DNA of 64,000 bases from Vicinamibacterales bacterium (GTDB taxonomy: Bacteria; Acidobacteriota; Vicinamibacteria; Vicinamibacterales; UBA2999), in the NCBI GenBank assembly GCA_041659285.1, contig JBAZYO010000003.1, positions 426,831 to 490,830 of the forward strand, read 5' to 3'. Under the pieces are notes generated by a model. It had not been told where the DNA came from. It saw only the letters and a list, made by a program, of their open reading frames with translations, and made no database searches. The position numbers and the translations under genes are program-made. Shown piece after piece: positions 7,768 through 18,271 of this stretch; the stretch's first letter is position 1; every line of letters starts with the position of its first letter.

Positions 7768-8598
7768 TTACCAGCCGGCGCCACCACCGCCGCCGCCGGA
7801 GCGGCCGCCGCCGAATCCACCGCCAAACCCGCCTGATCCACCCCAGCTGCCACCGCCGCCGAACCCGCCGCCGAACGGTCCCACGCCGCTGATCCAGTGG
7901 CTGCCGCGCCGGAGGCCCCGTCCGCGGCCGCCGCCGTTCATCATGTTGAGGAAGATGATCAACAGGATGACGATCAATCCGATCGGAAACCGGGTGCGGC
8001 TGCCGCGCGGCTCCACCTGCGGCGCCGCGATGGGCGCGATGTCGAGGTTGACGTTACGGCCTTGGGCCACCCGTTGGGCGACCCTCTGGGCGCCGGCCAG
8101 GAGTCCCCGGCCGTAGTCGCCTTCGCGGAAGAACGGCACCATGCCGCGGCTGGTTTCGCCGGCGAACCCGTCGGTGATGAAGCCCTCGAGCCCGTAGCCG
8201 GTTTCGATCCAGACCTGGCGATCCTCGAGGGCGAGCACGATCAGCACGCCGTTGTCTTTGCCCTTCGTGCCAATGCCCTTGCCGCCGTTCTCGAACATCT
8301 CGACGGCGTACGTCTTGAGATCCGCCCAGGGTTGATAGGTCTTGACGGTCGTCACCACCATCACGTCGCCGGTGGCCGATTGCAGCTGCCGGATCAGCGC
8401 TTCGATCTCACGCTCGCTGCCGGCGTCGATCGTGTTGGCGAAATCGTTGACCGCCGCGGTGAGCTCGGGCGGCGCGGTTTGCGCGCGCGCCACGTTCGCG
8501 CTCAGGCACAGGCACAAGCCGAGACACAGGCGGCCGAAGGCCGCCCGCCTTCGCCCAGGGCTTCGGCGCGGCAAGCCCTTCGAGGCGAGCGTGATCAC
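7768..8598 (-). CDS. TPM-domain membrane protein with Gly-rich tail
   Basis: This encodes 276 residues from the GTG at 8598, which overlaps the upstream stop as GTGA; the longer open frame to 8940 lies antisense to a real gene and is rejected. A signal sequence (FGRLCLGLCLCLSANVARAQ) is followed by the TPM domain, about residues 45-180, with the motif LEDRQVWIETGYGLEGFITDGFAGE. A transmembrane helix (FPIGLIVILLIIFLNMM) follows, then a roughly 55-residue Gly/Ser/Phe-rich tail (GGGFGGGGSWGGSGG). TPM proteins (YgcG type; Psb32/TLP18.3 in plants) are membrane-anchored and faced outward, with proposed phosphatase or assembly-repair roles. Pairing with LemA is typical. The Gly-rich tail would be low-complexity and exposed. 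Confidence 0.85.
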   Translation of the reverse strand: MITLASKGLPRRSPGRRRAAFGRLCLGLCLCLSANVARAQTAPPELTAAVNDFANTIDAGSEREIEALIRQLQSATGDVMVVTTVKTYQPWADLKTYAVEMFENGGKGIGTKGKDNGVLIVLALEDRQVWIETGYGLEGFITDGFAGETSRGMVPFFREGDYGRGLLAGAQRVAQRVAQGRNVNLDIAPIAAPQVEPRGSRTRFPIGLIVILLIIFLNMMNGGGRGRGLRRGSHWISGVGPFGGGFGGGGSWGGSGGFGGGFGGGRSGGGGGGAGW

Positions 8599-9293
8599 GA
8601 CAGCTTCCAGGTGTCGATGAAGTGCGACAGTTGCTCCACGGCGGCGAGATAGCCGGGGAAGAGCCGCGCCGGATCGACACCCGATGCGGAGGCCCCCGAC
8701 GCCAGCGCCAGCACATCTCCGACCACGCGGGGATCGAGCTGGGGCCGCCGTCCGGCGAAGGCGCCGAGATCGGCGGCGCTGGCCGCCGCGTGTCCGTCGA
8801 GTTGCGCGATGCGGCGGAGCAGCACGGCAAACGCCGGCGCCGCGTCGGTGACGAGTGACGCCACCCGCGACGGCCGTCCGCCGCACTCGACGAAGTTCTC
8901 GCGGAGGTGCAGCAGGTGGCTCTTCACCTGCACCTCGCACGCCCGCCTCAGGTCGTCGGGACGAATCGACAACCCGGCAAACGGATCGACGCCGAAGAGT
9001 GCCTGGTGGGTCTCGATGATTTCGCCGTACTCGATCGGAAACGCGTCGAGCGAGCCGGCGAACTCATCTTTCGTGAGCAGGAGCGGCGTGGCGCTGCCGG
9101 CGCGGTGCCAGGAGGCGGCGCGCGCCGCGCAGGCCGTCAAGTCGTCGGCGGTAAGCGTGCGCACGAGCGCCACGCTCGGCGCCGGCCCCTCGGGCTGGTG
9201 GCCGTAGGCCACAAACGCCGTCAGGCGGTCGCCGAAGATGAGTTGAAGATCGTGAAGGGTGGCGGCGAGTGGTCCGCCGTGCGAACTGTCCAT
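8595..9293 (-). CDS. Conserved hypothetical protein, first gene of the TPM/LemA operon
   Basis: This encodes 232 residues from the ATG at 9293; an apparent extension to 9623 is antisense to yvcK. The N-terminus (LHDLQLIFGDRLTAFVAYG... VALVRTLTADDL) resembles a nucleotidyltransferase-like fold in which a 'sequence of a locus' protein reads its own family label poorly: I do not see the G-S-x-A-R-G-x3-D-x-D catalytic signature, so activity is doubtful. The rest is alpha-helical. Its stop overlaps the TPM start (GTGA), so the two are co-translated. TATTCT on the minus strand (9301-9306) lies 7 nt before the ATG and overlaps the TAGAAT box facing yvcK. Function is unknown. Confidence 0.75.
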   Translation of the reverse strand: MDSSHGGPLAATLHDLQLIFGDRLTAFVAYGHQPEGPAPSVALVRTLTADDLTACAARAASWHRAGSATPLLLTKDEFAGSLDAFPIEYGEIIETHQALFGVDPFAGLSIRPDDLRRACEVQVKSHLLHLRENFVECGGRPSRVASLVTDAAPAFAVLLRRIAQLDGHAAASAADLGAFAGRRPQLDPRVVGDVLALASGASASGVDPARLFPGYLAAVEQLSHFIDTWKLS

Positions 9294-9299
9294 CTCTTG

Positions 9300-9306
9300 T
9301 AGAATA
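9300..9306. promoter_or_regulatory. Overlapping divergent -10 boxes (TAGAATA)
   Basis: TAGAAT (9300-9305) faces yvcK, 28 nt before its ATG. The same bases read TATTCT (9306-9301) on the minus strand, 7 nt before the ATG at 9293. One box may serve both directions. Confidence 0.5.
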
Positions 9307-9333
9307 CGACTCTTCCGGGTCAGCTGTTCGAAT

Positions 9334-10299
9334 ATGCGCCTTCGCGAGATCAATCTGGGATGTTTTGGCGGCGGCACCGGCCTGCCGAGCCTGCTCGGCG
9401 GGCTCAAACGCAATCCCTGGCTGCGCCTGAATGCCGTGGTCACCATGTTCGACTCGGGAGGCAGCTCCGGCCAGCTGCGCGACGAGTTGGGCGTGTTGCC
9501 GCCCGGCGACGTGCTGCGGTGCGCGCTCGCGCTGTCGCGCAACGAAGGCGAAGCGCGCCGCGTGCTGCTGGCACGCCTGCCGACGCTCGAACACGCGCGG
9601 CTCGGCGGCCACACCGGCGGCAACCTGCTGCTGTCGATGATGGAGCGCTACAGCGGCGACTTCCTGGCGGCCGTGGACGGCTTGCGCGCCTTGCTCGGCT
9701 GCCGCGGCTTCGTCTGGCCGGTGAGTGTGGAACAGGCCACGCTGTGCGCCGAGTATGCCGACGGCGAGGTGACGCGCGGGGAAGTGGAAGTGGACGCCGG
9801 CCACGCCCGCGGCCATCACGTGACGCGCGTCTGGCTCGAGCCGCCGGCGCGCATCCATCCCGGCGTCAAGGCGGCCATCGGCACGTTCGACGCGGTGGTG
9901 ATTGGCCCCGGCAGCTTCTTTACCAGCCTGCTGCCCACGCTGCTGGTTGACGGCGTCGCCGACGCGCTCGCCGACGTCAAGGGCCCCATCGTGGTGGTCA
10001 CCAACCTGCTGACCGAAGGGCAGGGGATGCAGGGCTTCACGGCCGCCGACGCCGTGTCGTGGGTCAGCCGCACCATCGGCCGGCCCGTGGACGTCGTGAT
10101 CGCCAACGACGGCCGGCCGTCCGCCGAAGGCCTGGCCCGCTATGCGGCCGAGCACAAGCATCCGCTCGCCGTGGGTGCGCCGCCGCCGGGCACGGAAGTG
10201 GTGGTCGGGGATTTCTGGCGATCGGAAATGGCGCGCCACGATCGGCAGCGGCTGTCGTACGCGGTGTGGTCGGTGTTGTCACGGAGACTGCTGTCATGA
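9334..10299 (+). CDS. yvcK: YvcK/CofD-like gluconeogenesis factor family protein
   Basis: This encodes 321 residues from the ATG at 9334. The family signature GGGTGLPSLLGGLK lies near residues 10-23, with later CofD/YvcK blocks: DSGGSSGQLRDELGVLPPGDVLRC, GGHTGGNLLLSMME, AIGTFDAVVIGPGSFFTSLLPTLLVDG and VTNLLTEGQGMQGF. YvcK proteins bind UDP-sugars and regulate cell-wall and carbon metabolism in Firmicutes; CofD relatives are 2-phospho-L-lactate transferases of F420 synthesis. No F420 genes are visible, so the YvcK role is preferred. The stop overlaps the next start (ATGA at 10296-10299), implying translational coupling to the amidohydrolase. Confidence 0.88.
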   Translation: MRLREINLGCFGGGTGLPSLLGGLKRNPWLRLNAVVTMFDSGGSSGQLRDELGVLPPGDVLRCALALSRNEGEARRVLLARLPTLEHARLGGHTGGNLLLSMMERYSGDFLAAVDGLRALLGCRGFVWPVSVEQATLCAEYADGEVTRGEVEVDAGHARGHHVTRVWLEPPARIHPGVKAAIGTFDAVVIGPGSFFTSLLPTLLVDGVADALADVKGPIVVVTNLLTEGQGMQGFTAADAVSWVSRTIGRPVDVVIANDGRPSAEGLARYAAEHKHPLAVGAPPPGTEVVVGDFWRSEMARHDRQRLSYAVWSVLSRRLLS

Positions 10300-11741
10300 T
10301 GAATTCACAGTTGAAAACCGGAATGGTCGCGGCGCTCCTGATCGCCATGACCGCGGCCGCCGCGCCGGCGCAGACCATGGACGCCAACGCCGTGCTCGCC
10401 TCGATCGACGCGAAGGGCGCGGCCTATCGCGACGTCGCGCTCAAGATCTGGTCGTTCGCGGAAGTGGGCTATCAGGAAACCAGGAGCAGCGTCCTCCTGC
10501 AGGAGCAGTTGAAGGCCGCCGGCTTCACGGTGAACGCCGGCGTCGCCGAGATTCCCACTGCCTTCACCGCCACCTGGGGCTCGGGCAAGCCGGTCATTGG
10601 CATCATCGGCGAGTTCGACGCGCTGCCGGGCCTGTCGCAGGCCGCCGAGGCTGACCGCCATGCGCTGGTCGCCGACGGTGCCGGCCACGGCTGCGGCCAC
10701 CACCTGTTCGGCACCGCCGCCACCGCGTCGGCGATTGCCGTGAAGGAATGGCTGAGCGCCAACAAGCGCTCGGGCACCCTACGCTTCTATGGCACGCCGG
10801 CCGAGGAAGGCGGCGCCGGCAAGGTCTACATGCTCCGCGCCGGCCTCTTCGACGACGTCGACGCGGTGGTGACGATGCATCCGGGCGATCGCAATGCCTC
10901 GAGCGCGTCGAGCACGCTGGCCAACATCACCGGCAAGTTCCGGTTCCGCGGCATCTCCGCGCACGCCTCGACCGCGCCCGATCGCGGGCGTTCGGCCCTC
11001 GACGCGGTGGAGGCGATGAACGCCATGGTCAACCTGATGCGCGAGCATGTGCCCTCCGACGCGCGCATCCACTACGTTATCACCAACGGCGGCCGCGCGC
11101 CCAACGTGGTGCCCGATTTCGCCGAGTCCTACTACTACGCCCGCCACAACGACATGCGGGTGCTCGAAGGCCTGTGGGAACGCATCACCAACGCCGCCCG
11201 CGGCGCCGCGCTGGGGACGGGGACCACCATGGAACTGGAGCTGACCGGCGCGGTGTGGAACGTGCTGCCGAACAGCTATCTCGTCGGTCTCATGCAGGAG
11301 AACCTCCGCAAGGTCGGCGGCTACGAGTACACGCCGGTGGAACGCCAGTTTGCCGAAGGCATCCGCAAGACCCTCGACGGCGAGCTGCCGCCGATCGACA
11401 GTGCCAATTCGGTGTTCGCGCCGGAAGCGGGCATCGGTAGCGCCTCCACCGACCTTGGTGATGTCAGCTGGCGCGTGCCCACCGTGCAGCTGACCGCGGC
11501 GACGTGGGTCCCCGGCACGCCCGCGCACAGCTGGCAGGCGGTCGCCGCCGGCGGCATGTCGATTGGCGTCAAGGGGATGATGGTGGCGGCGAAGTCGATG
11601 AGCCTGATGGCCATGGACCTGTTCTCCGATCCGGCGCATCTGGTGAAGGCACGCGAGGAGTTCGACAAGCGCCGCGGTCCGAACTTCAAGTACACGACCC
11701 GGCTGGCGGACCGCAAGCCGGCGCTCGACTATCGGAAGTAG
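10296..11741 (+). CDS. Secreted M20 family amidohydrolase
   Basis: This encodes 481 residues. It starts with two consecutive ATG codons (10296, 10299), the first overlapping the yvcK stop. A signal peptide ends near AAAAPAQT. The metallopeptidase core shows the AbgB/aminoacylase-1-like blocks GHGCGHHLFGTAA, TPAEEGGAGKVYM, VTMHPGD, RGISAHASTAPDRGRSALDA, and near the C-terminus ASTDLGDVSWRVPTVQL with PGTPAHSW. The dimerisation domain lies between them. It likely hydrolyses amide bonds of small N-acylated or aminobenzoyl substrates outside the cytoplasm. The fragment at 1-710 is a paralogue. The next gene starts 1 nt after its stop. Confidence 0.9.
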   Translation: MMNSQLKTGMVAALLIAMTAAAAPAQTMDANAVLASIDAKGAAYRDVALKIWSFAEVGYQETRSSVLLQEQLKAAGFTVNAGVAEIPTAFTATWGSGKPVIGIIGEFDALPGLSQAAEADRHALVADGAGHGCGHHLFGTAATASAIAVKEWLSANKRSGTLRFYGTPAEEGGAGKVYMLRAGLFDDVDAVVTMHPGDRNASSASSTLANITGKFRFRGISAHASTAPDRGRSALDAVEAMNAMVNLMREHVPSDARIHYVITNGGRAPNVVPDFAESYYYARHNDMRVLEGLWERITNAARGAALGTGTTMELELTGAVWNVLPNSYLVGLMQENLRKVGGYEYTPVERQFAEGIRKTLDGELPPIDSANSVFAPEAGIGSASTDLGDVSWRVPTVQLTAATWVPGTPAHSWQAVAAGGMSIGVKGMMVAAKSMSLMAMDLFSDPAHLVKAREEFDKRRGPNFKYTTRLADRKPALDYRK

Positions 11742-11742
11742 C

Positions 11743-14354
<2,612 letters not shown>

Positions 14355-14358
<4 letters not shown>

Positions 14359-15104
14359 CGGCGTCGCTTCCTGGCGGTGGCCTTGGCGGCCTTCTTCTTT
14401 GGCGCCGTGGCGCCCTTGGCCCCTGGCGCCCTGGCCGGCGCCTTCATCGTCAAGGCCCGTTCGATAATCCTGGCGAACATCTGACCGGTGTCGCCGGTCT
14501 TCGCCGGCGCGTTGCTCAGCCAGAGGTCCGGCGTGCGGCCCTGCAGGATTTCCGCGAAGTCCGCATGCGGAGTCTTCACGCTCAGCGGCGCGAACTCGGC
14601 AATATCGATCGGACCGGACCACTCGTCCTTGTGCTTGATCAGCAGCCAGCTGTTCGGCGCGCCACCGAAGCCGCGCGTCTTGACCAGCACCCACGACCCC
14701 TTGAGCTTGTAGCCGTTCAGGCGAAACTTCAGGTCGCCCTTGCGGAAGGCTTCATCGACGTCCACCTCCGGTTCCCAGGTGCCGACGTCCCACAGCATGA
14801 CGATGCCGGCGCCATAGCCTTCGGGGATCACGCCCTCGAAGGTGCCGTATTCGATCGGGTGGTCTTCCACGTGCATCGCCAGCCGCTTGTCGCGCGAGTC
14901 GATCGACGGCCCTTTGGGCACGGCCCATGACAGCAGCACGCCGTTCCATTCCAGGCGCAGGTCGTAATGCAGGTGAGAGGCGAGGTGCTTCTGGACGCAG
15001 AAGAACAGCGGGGCGCCGGCCTTTTTCTTTTTCGGCGATGGCGCGCCGGCCGGTTCCGGCGACTTGGTGAAATCCCGCTTCTTCCGGTAATGCTCGAGGG
15101 CCAC
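14355..15104 (-). CDS. Stand-alone LigD 3'-phosphoesterase-domain protein
   Basis: This encodes 249 residues from a GTG at 15104. The domain spans about residues 25-190, with the LigD phosphoesterase motifs FFCVQKHLASHLHYDLRLEWNG (His and Asp metal ligands), HVEDHPIEYGTFEGVIPEGYGAG and LLIKHKDEW. It is followed by a basic Ala/Lys tail (APKKKAAKATARKRRR). In mycobacterial and pseudomonad DNA ligase D this domain trims 3'-phosphates and ribonucleotides during non-homologous end joining. Here there is no polymerase or ligase domain, and no Ku gene is in the window. The basic tail may supply DNA binding. TATTCT lies 9 nt before the GTG. Confidence 0.9.
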
Positions 15105-15113
15105 TCGCTACGC

Positions 15114-15139
15114 AGAATACAACGGCCGAAGGGTAGAAT
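15114..15139. promoter_or_regulatory. Divergent -10 boxes for the LigD-like and POT genes
   Basis: TATTCT on the minus strand (15114-15119) is 9 nt before the GTG at 15104. TAGAAT on the plus strand (15134-15139) is 9 nt before the ATG at 15149. Both predict leaders of only a few bases. Confidence 0.5.
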
Positions 15140-15148
15140 ACGCTTCGC

Positions 15149-16645
15149 ATGAGCACACCGACCGCCCACGACCGCGCGTTCTTCGGCCATCCCCGGGGGC
15201 TCTCGACGTTGTTCTTCACCGAGATGTGGGAGCGCTTCAGTTACTACGGCATGCGCGCGCTGCTGCTGTTGTACATGACCGCGCCACTCACGGCCGGCGG
15301 TCTGGGCTTTGACGCCGCGCAAGGCGGTGCCATCTATGGCTTGTACACGTCGATGGTCTACCTGGCGACGATGCCGGGCGGGTGGATTGCGGACCGGCTG
15401 ATCGGTCCCCGCCGCGCGGTGCTGTATGGCGGCATCATCATCGCCGCCGGGCACTTCAGCATGGCGGTGCCGTCGCTGGCGACCTTCTACCTGGGCTTGT
15501 TCCTGATCGTGATTGGCACGGGCCTGCTCAAGGGCAACGTCAGCGTCATTGTCGGCAAGCTCTACGGCGCCGCCGACATTCGCCGCGACGCGGGATTCTC
15601 GATCTTCTACATGGGGATCAACCTCGGCGCGTTCCTGGCGCCGCTGGTTTGCGGCTACCTCGGCCAGCAGGTGAGCTGGCACCTGGGCTTCGCCGCGGCC
15701 GGGTTCGGCATGCTGATCGGCGTGATCCAGTACGTGATGGGCAGCAAGAACCTCGGCGATGCCGGCATCGCGCCGGCGCCGGCGCCAACCCCGGCCATCG
15801 CAGCGCAGTGGAAGCGCCAGGTGCAAACCTGGGTCGGCGGCAGCGCCGCGTTCGTCGTACTGATCGTGCTGGCGGTTTACGCGGGCCTCGTCAACGTGTC
15901 GGCCACGCAGGTGAGCGATGCGGCCGGTGTCTTCCTGTTGCTCGTCGTCGTGGGCTTCTTCGGCTGGTTGATGTTCTCGGGCGGGTGGACGCCGGAAGAG
16001 AAGAAGCGCCTCTACGTGATCACCGTGCTGTTCTTCGCGGCGTCGCTGTTCTGGTCGGTGTTCGAACAGGCCGGTTCGACCCTCAACCTGTTTGCCGACC
16101 GCAGCACGCGGAATGAAGTGTTCGGCATGGCGTACCCCAGCAGCTGGTTCCAGTCGATGAACTCGTTATTCATCTTCGCGTTCGCGCCGGTCCTGGCATG
16201 GCTGTGGATCAAGCTGGCGTCGACCGGCAAGGAGCCCATCAGCCCGACGAAGTTTGCGTTCGGCTTGATCTTCGTCGGCGCCGGATTCCTGATCCTCGTG
16301 ATTCCTGCCCGCATGGCCGAGCAGGGCGCGCTGGTCAGCCCGATGTGGCTGACCGCCACCTATTTCCTGCACACGATCGGCGAACTGGTGCTGAGCCCGG
16401 TGGGATTGAGCGCCATGACCACCCTGGCGCCGGCGCGCATTGCCGGCCTGATGATGGGCGTGTGGTTCCTCGCCACCTCGGTCGGCAACTTCATCGGCGG
16501 CCGTGTCTCCGGACTCTACGAGTCGCTCGCGCTGCCCACGTTGTTTGGCGTCGTCGCGGCGTCCGCGATTGTCTTGGGGCTGGTGCTGCTGGCGCTGGTC
16601 CCATCATTGCGTCCGCTCATGGGCGCGCCGGCCGCGCGGCAGTAG
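15149..16645 (+). CDS. Proton-dependent oligopeptide transporter (POT/PTR2 family)
   Basis: This encodes 498 residues with about 12-14 predicted transmembrane helices. The N-terminal helix carries the POT hallmark E-x-x-E-R-F-x-Y-Y (EMWERFSYYGMRALLLLYM), which couples proton and peptide binding. The family's GGWIADRLIGPRRAVLYGG (loop 2-3) and KGNVSVIVGKLY plus FYMGINLGAFLAPL segments follow. It imports di- and tripeptides across the inner membrane using the proton gradient. This fits the peptidases and amidohydrolases nearby, although they are not in the same operon. The length matches DtpA-like carriers. Confidence 0.93.
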   Translation: MSTPTAHDRAFFGHPRGLSTLFFTEMWERFSYYGMRALLLLYMTAPLTAGGLGFDAAQGGAIYGLYTSMVYLATMPGGWIADRLIGPRRAVLYGGIIIAAGHFSMAVPSLATFYLGLFLIVIGTGLLKGNVSVIVGKLYGAADIRRDAGFSIFYMGINLGAFLAPLVCGYLGQQVSWHLGFAAAGFGMLIGVIQYVMGSKNLGDAGIAPAPAPTPAIAAQWKRQVQTWVGGSAAFVVLIVLAVYAGLVNVSATQVSDAAGVFLLLVVVGFFGWLMFSGGWTPEEKKRLYVITVLFFAASLFWSVFEQAGSTLNLFADRSTRNEVFGMAYPSSWFQSMNSLFIFAFAPVLAWLWIKLASTGKEPISPTKFAFGLIFVGAGFLILVIPARMAEQGALVSPMWLTATYFLHTIGELVLSPVGLSAMTTLAPARIAGLMMGVWFLATSVGNFIGGRVSGLYESLALPTLFGVVAASAIVLGLVLLALVPSLRPLMGAPAARQ

Positions 16646-16662
16646 CGGCGGGCCGGTCAAGT

Positions 16663-16681
16663 CCCTGGCCCGCGGCCAGGG
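16663..16681. terminator. Hairpin between convergent genes
   Basis: CCCTGGCC (16663-16670) pairs perfectly with GGCCAGGG (16674-16681) around a 3-nt loop. It lies between the POT stop and the GltB-like stop. No U-tract follows. Confidence 0.55.
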
Positions 16682-18202
16682 TCAGCTCGCCCGGCGCTGG
16701 TCGGCGTAAGGCGAGAGCCGGCGGTGTTCGGCCGGGATGCCGCGCCCGCGTCCGCCGAGCAGTTCGGCCACCGAACGCCCGCCGAAGCGATCGTCGATGA
16801 CTTCGAGTTGGTCCGCGGTGACGTGTGAGGGATGCCGCGCACCGCAGGCATGACTAAGGGCCAGCAGTTCCTTGCGAAACGACACCATGTAGTTGGCCAG
16901 GCGAACCGCTTTCAGTTCGGGGACCAGGCCGCGGCTGAGCCACGGGTTCTGCGTGGCCACGCCCGTCGGGCAGTGATTGGTGTGGCACCGCAAGGCCTGG
17001 ATGCAGCCGATCGACAGCAGCGCTTCACGGCCGGCGTTGATCAAGTCGCACCCGAGCGCGAAGGCCATGAGGGCCGTTTCGGGGAAGCCCAGTTTTCCAG
17101 ACCCGATGAACACGATGTTGTCGTGGAGGCCTCGCTCCGTAAACACGTGTTGCACGCGGCTGAAGCCGACCTTGAACGGGAGCCCCACGCGATCGGCAAA
17201 CACGAGCGGAGCGGCGCCGGTGCCGCCTTCGCCGCCATCGATCGTGATGAAGTCGACCGCGCGATGTCCCGACATGTGGCGCGCCAGGTCCCGCCAGAAC
17301 TCGATGTCGCCCACCGCCGACTTGATGCCGACCGGCAGGCCCGTCTCGCCGGCGACCTGCTCGACAAAGTCGAGCAGGGACGAGGCATCACGAAACGCGG
17401 TGTGGGCGGCCGGGCTGATGCAGTCCCGCGTGGGATCGACGCCGCGAATGCGCGCGATGTCGGCCGTGAGTTTTGATTTCGGCAGCACACCGCCGATCCC
17501 CGGCTTCGCACCCTGGCTCAACTTGATCTCGATGGCGCGAATCTGCGGCGTGGCGGCGACGAGGTCCTTGAGCCGCGGCAAGCTGAACCGGCCGTCCAGA
17601 TCGCGGCAGCCGAAGTAGCCCGTGCCAATCTGATAGATCAAGTCGCCGCCATGCAGGTGGTGAGGTGAGACGCCGCCCTCGCCGGTGTTCTGCAGGCAGC
17701 CGGCGAGTCGTGCCCCCCGGTTGAGCGCCTCCACGGCCGCACCGCTCAGGGCGCCGAAGCTCATTCCCGAGACGTTCACGACCGACTCGGGCCGGAAGGC
17801 CTTGGGCCGCCCGCGAAAGCCGCCGAGGACCTTCGCGGACGGAATCCGGTAGGCGGGGTCGAAGTCGGCGTCACCCGGATGTGGCGATTGTTGTGGAAAC
17901 GCGCAGTGCTTGACGATCAGGTAGTTGGGCGACGACTCCTGGTCGCGATCGGACCCGAATCCGAAATAGTTGTTCTGAAGCTTGGACGACGCATATACCC
18001 AGCGCCGCTGGTCGCGACTGAAGGGCCGCTCTTCGGTGTTGCTCGTCACGATGTACTGTCGCAGCTCAGGGCCGACCGATTCCAGCAGATACCGGAAGTG
18101 ACCGACGATCGGAAAATTGCGCAGGATGGCGTGCCGCCGCTGGAGGAGGTCGTAGACCGCCACGGCACAGACTATCGCCAGGAGAATCGCCAGGATGGCC
18201 AT
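16682..18202 (-). CDS. FMN-binding glutamate synthase-like protein, membrane anchored
   Basis: This encodes 506 residues. An N-terminal transmembrane helix (ILAILLAIVCAVAVYDLL) precedes a GltB central/FMN-type TIM barrel: NVSGMSFGALSGAAVEALNRGA, TGEGGVSPHH, KLSQGAKPGIGG, ITIDGGEGGTGAAPLVFADRVG (FMN phosphate) and the 3Fe-4S cluster cysteines in CIQALRCHTNHCPTGVATQ. The amidotransferase domain and the C-terminal GXGXG domain of true glutamate synthase are absent. Such proteins are annotated as FMN-binding glutamate synthase family; the electron donor and true reaction are uncertain. It is divergent from the radical SAM gene with a 69-nt gap. Confidence 0.88.
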   Translation of the reverse strand: MAILAILLAIVCAVAVYDLLQRRHAILRNFPIVGHFRYLLESVGPELRQYIVTSNTEERPFSRDQRRWVYASSKLQNNYFGFGSDRDQESSPNYLIVKHCAFPQQSPHPGDADFDPAYRIPSAKVLGGFRGRPKAFRPESVVNVSGMSFGALSGAAVEALNRGARLAGCLQNTGEGGVSPHHLHGGDLIYQIGTGYFGCRDLDGRFSLPRLKDLVAATPQIRAIEIKLSQGAKPGIGGVLPKSKLTADIARIRGVDPTRDCISPAAHTAFRDASSLLDFVEQVAGETGLPVGIKSAVGDIEFWRDLARHMSGHRAVDFITIDGGEGGTGAAPLVFADRVGLPFKVGFSRVQHVFTERGLHDNIVFIGSGKLGFPETALMAFALGCDLINAGREALLSIGCIQALRCHTNHCPTGVATQNPWLSRGLVPELKAVRLANYMVSFRKELLALSHACGARHPSHVTADQLEVIDDRFGGRSVAELLGGRGRGIPAEHRRLSPYADQRRAS

Positions 18203-18271
18203 GTTGTTCGCTCTCGCTACCTATCCTGGAATCGGCAGTCCGGCTCGCAACTGGAGGACAATGGATGCGCC

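Noticed and set aside
8599..8940. Arg-rich extension of the TPM protein
   Set aside because: It is composition typical of an off-frame GC-rich shadow and overlaps the upstream gene; the GTGA overlap at 8598 marks the start.
10059..10295. Extension of the second M20 amidohydrolase upstream
   Set aside because: It overlaps yvcK in another frame; the signal peptide begins at 10296.
17879..18271. N-terminal extension of the radical SAM ORF
   Set aside because: It is antisense to the GltB-like gene and has no domain; the B12-like fold starts directly at 18272.
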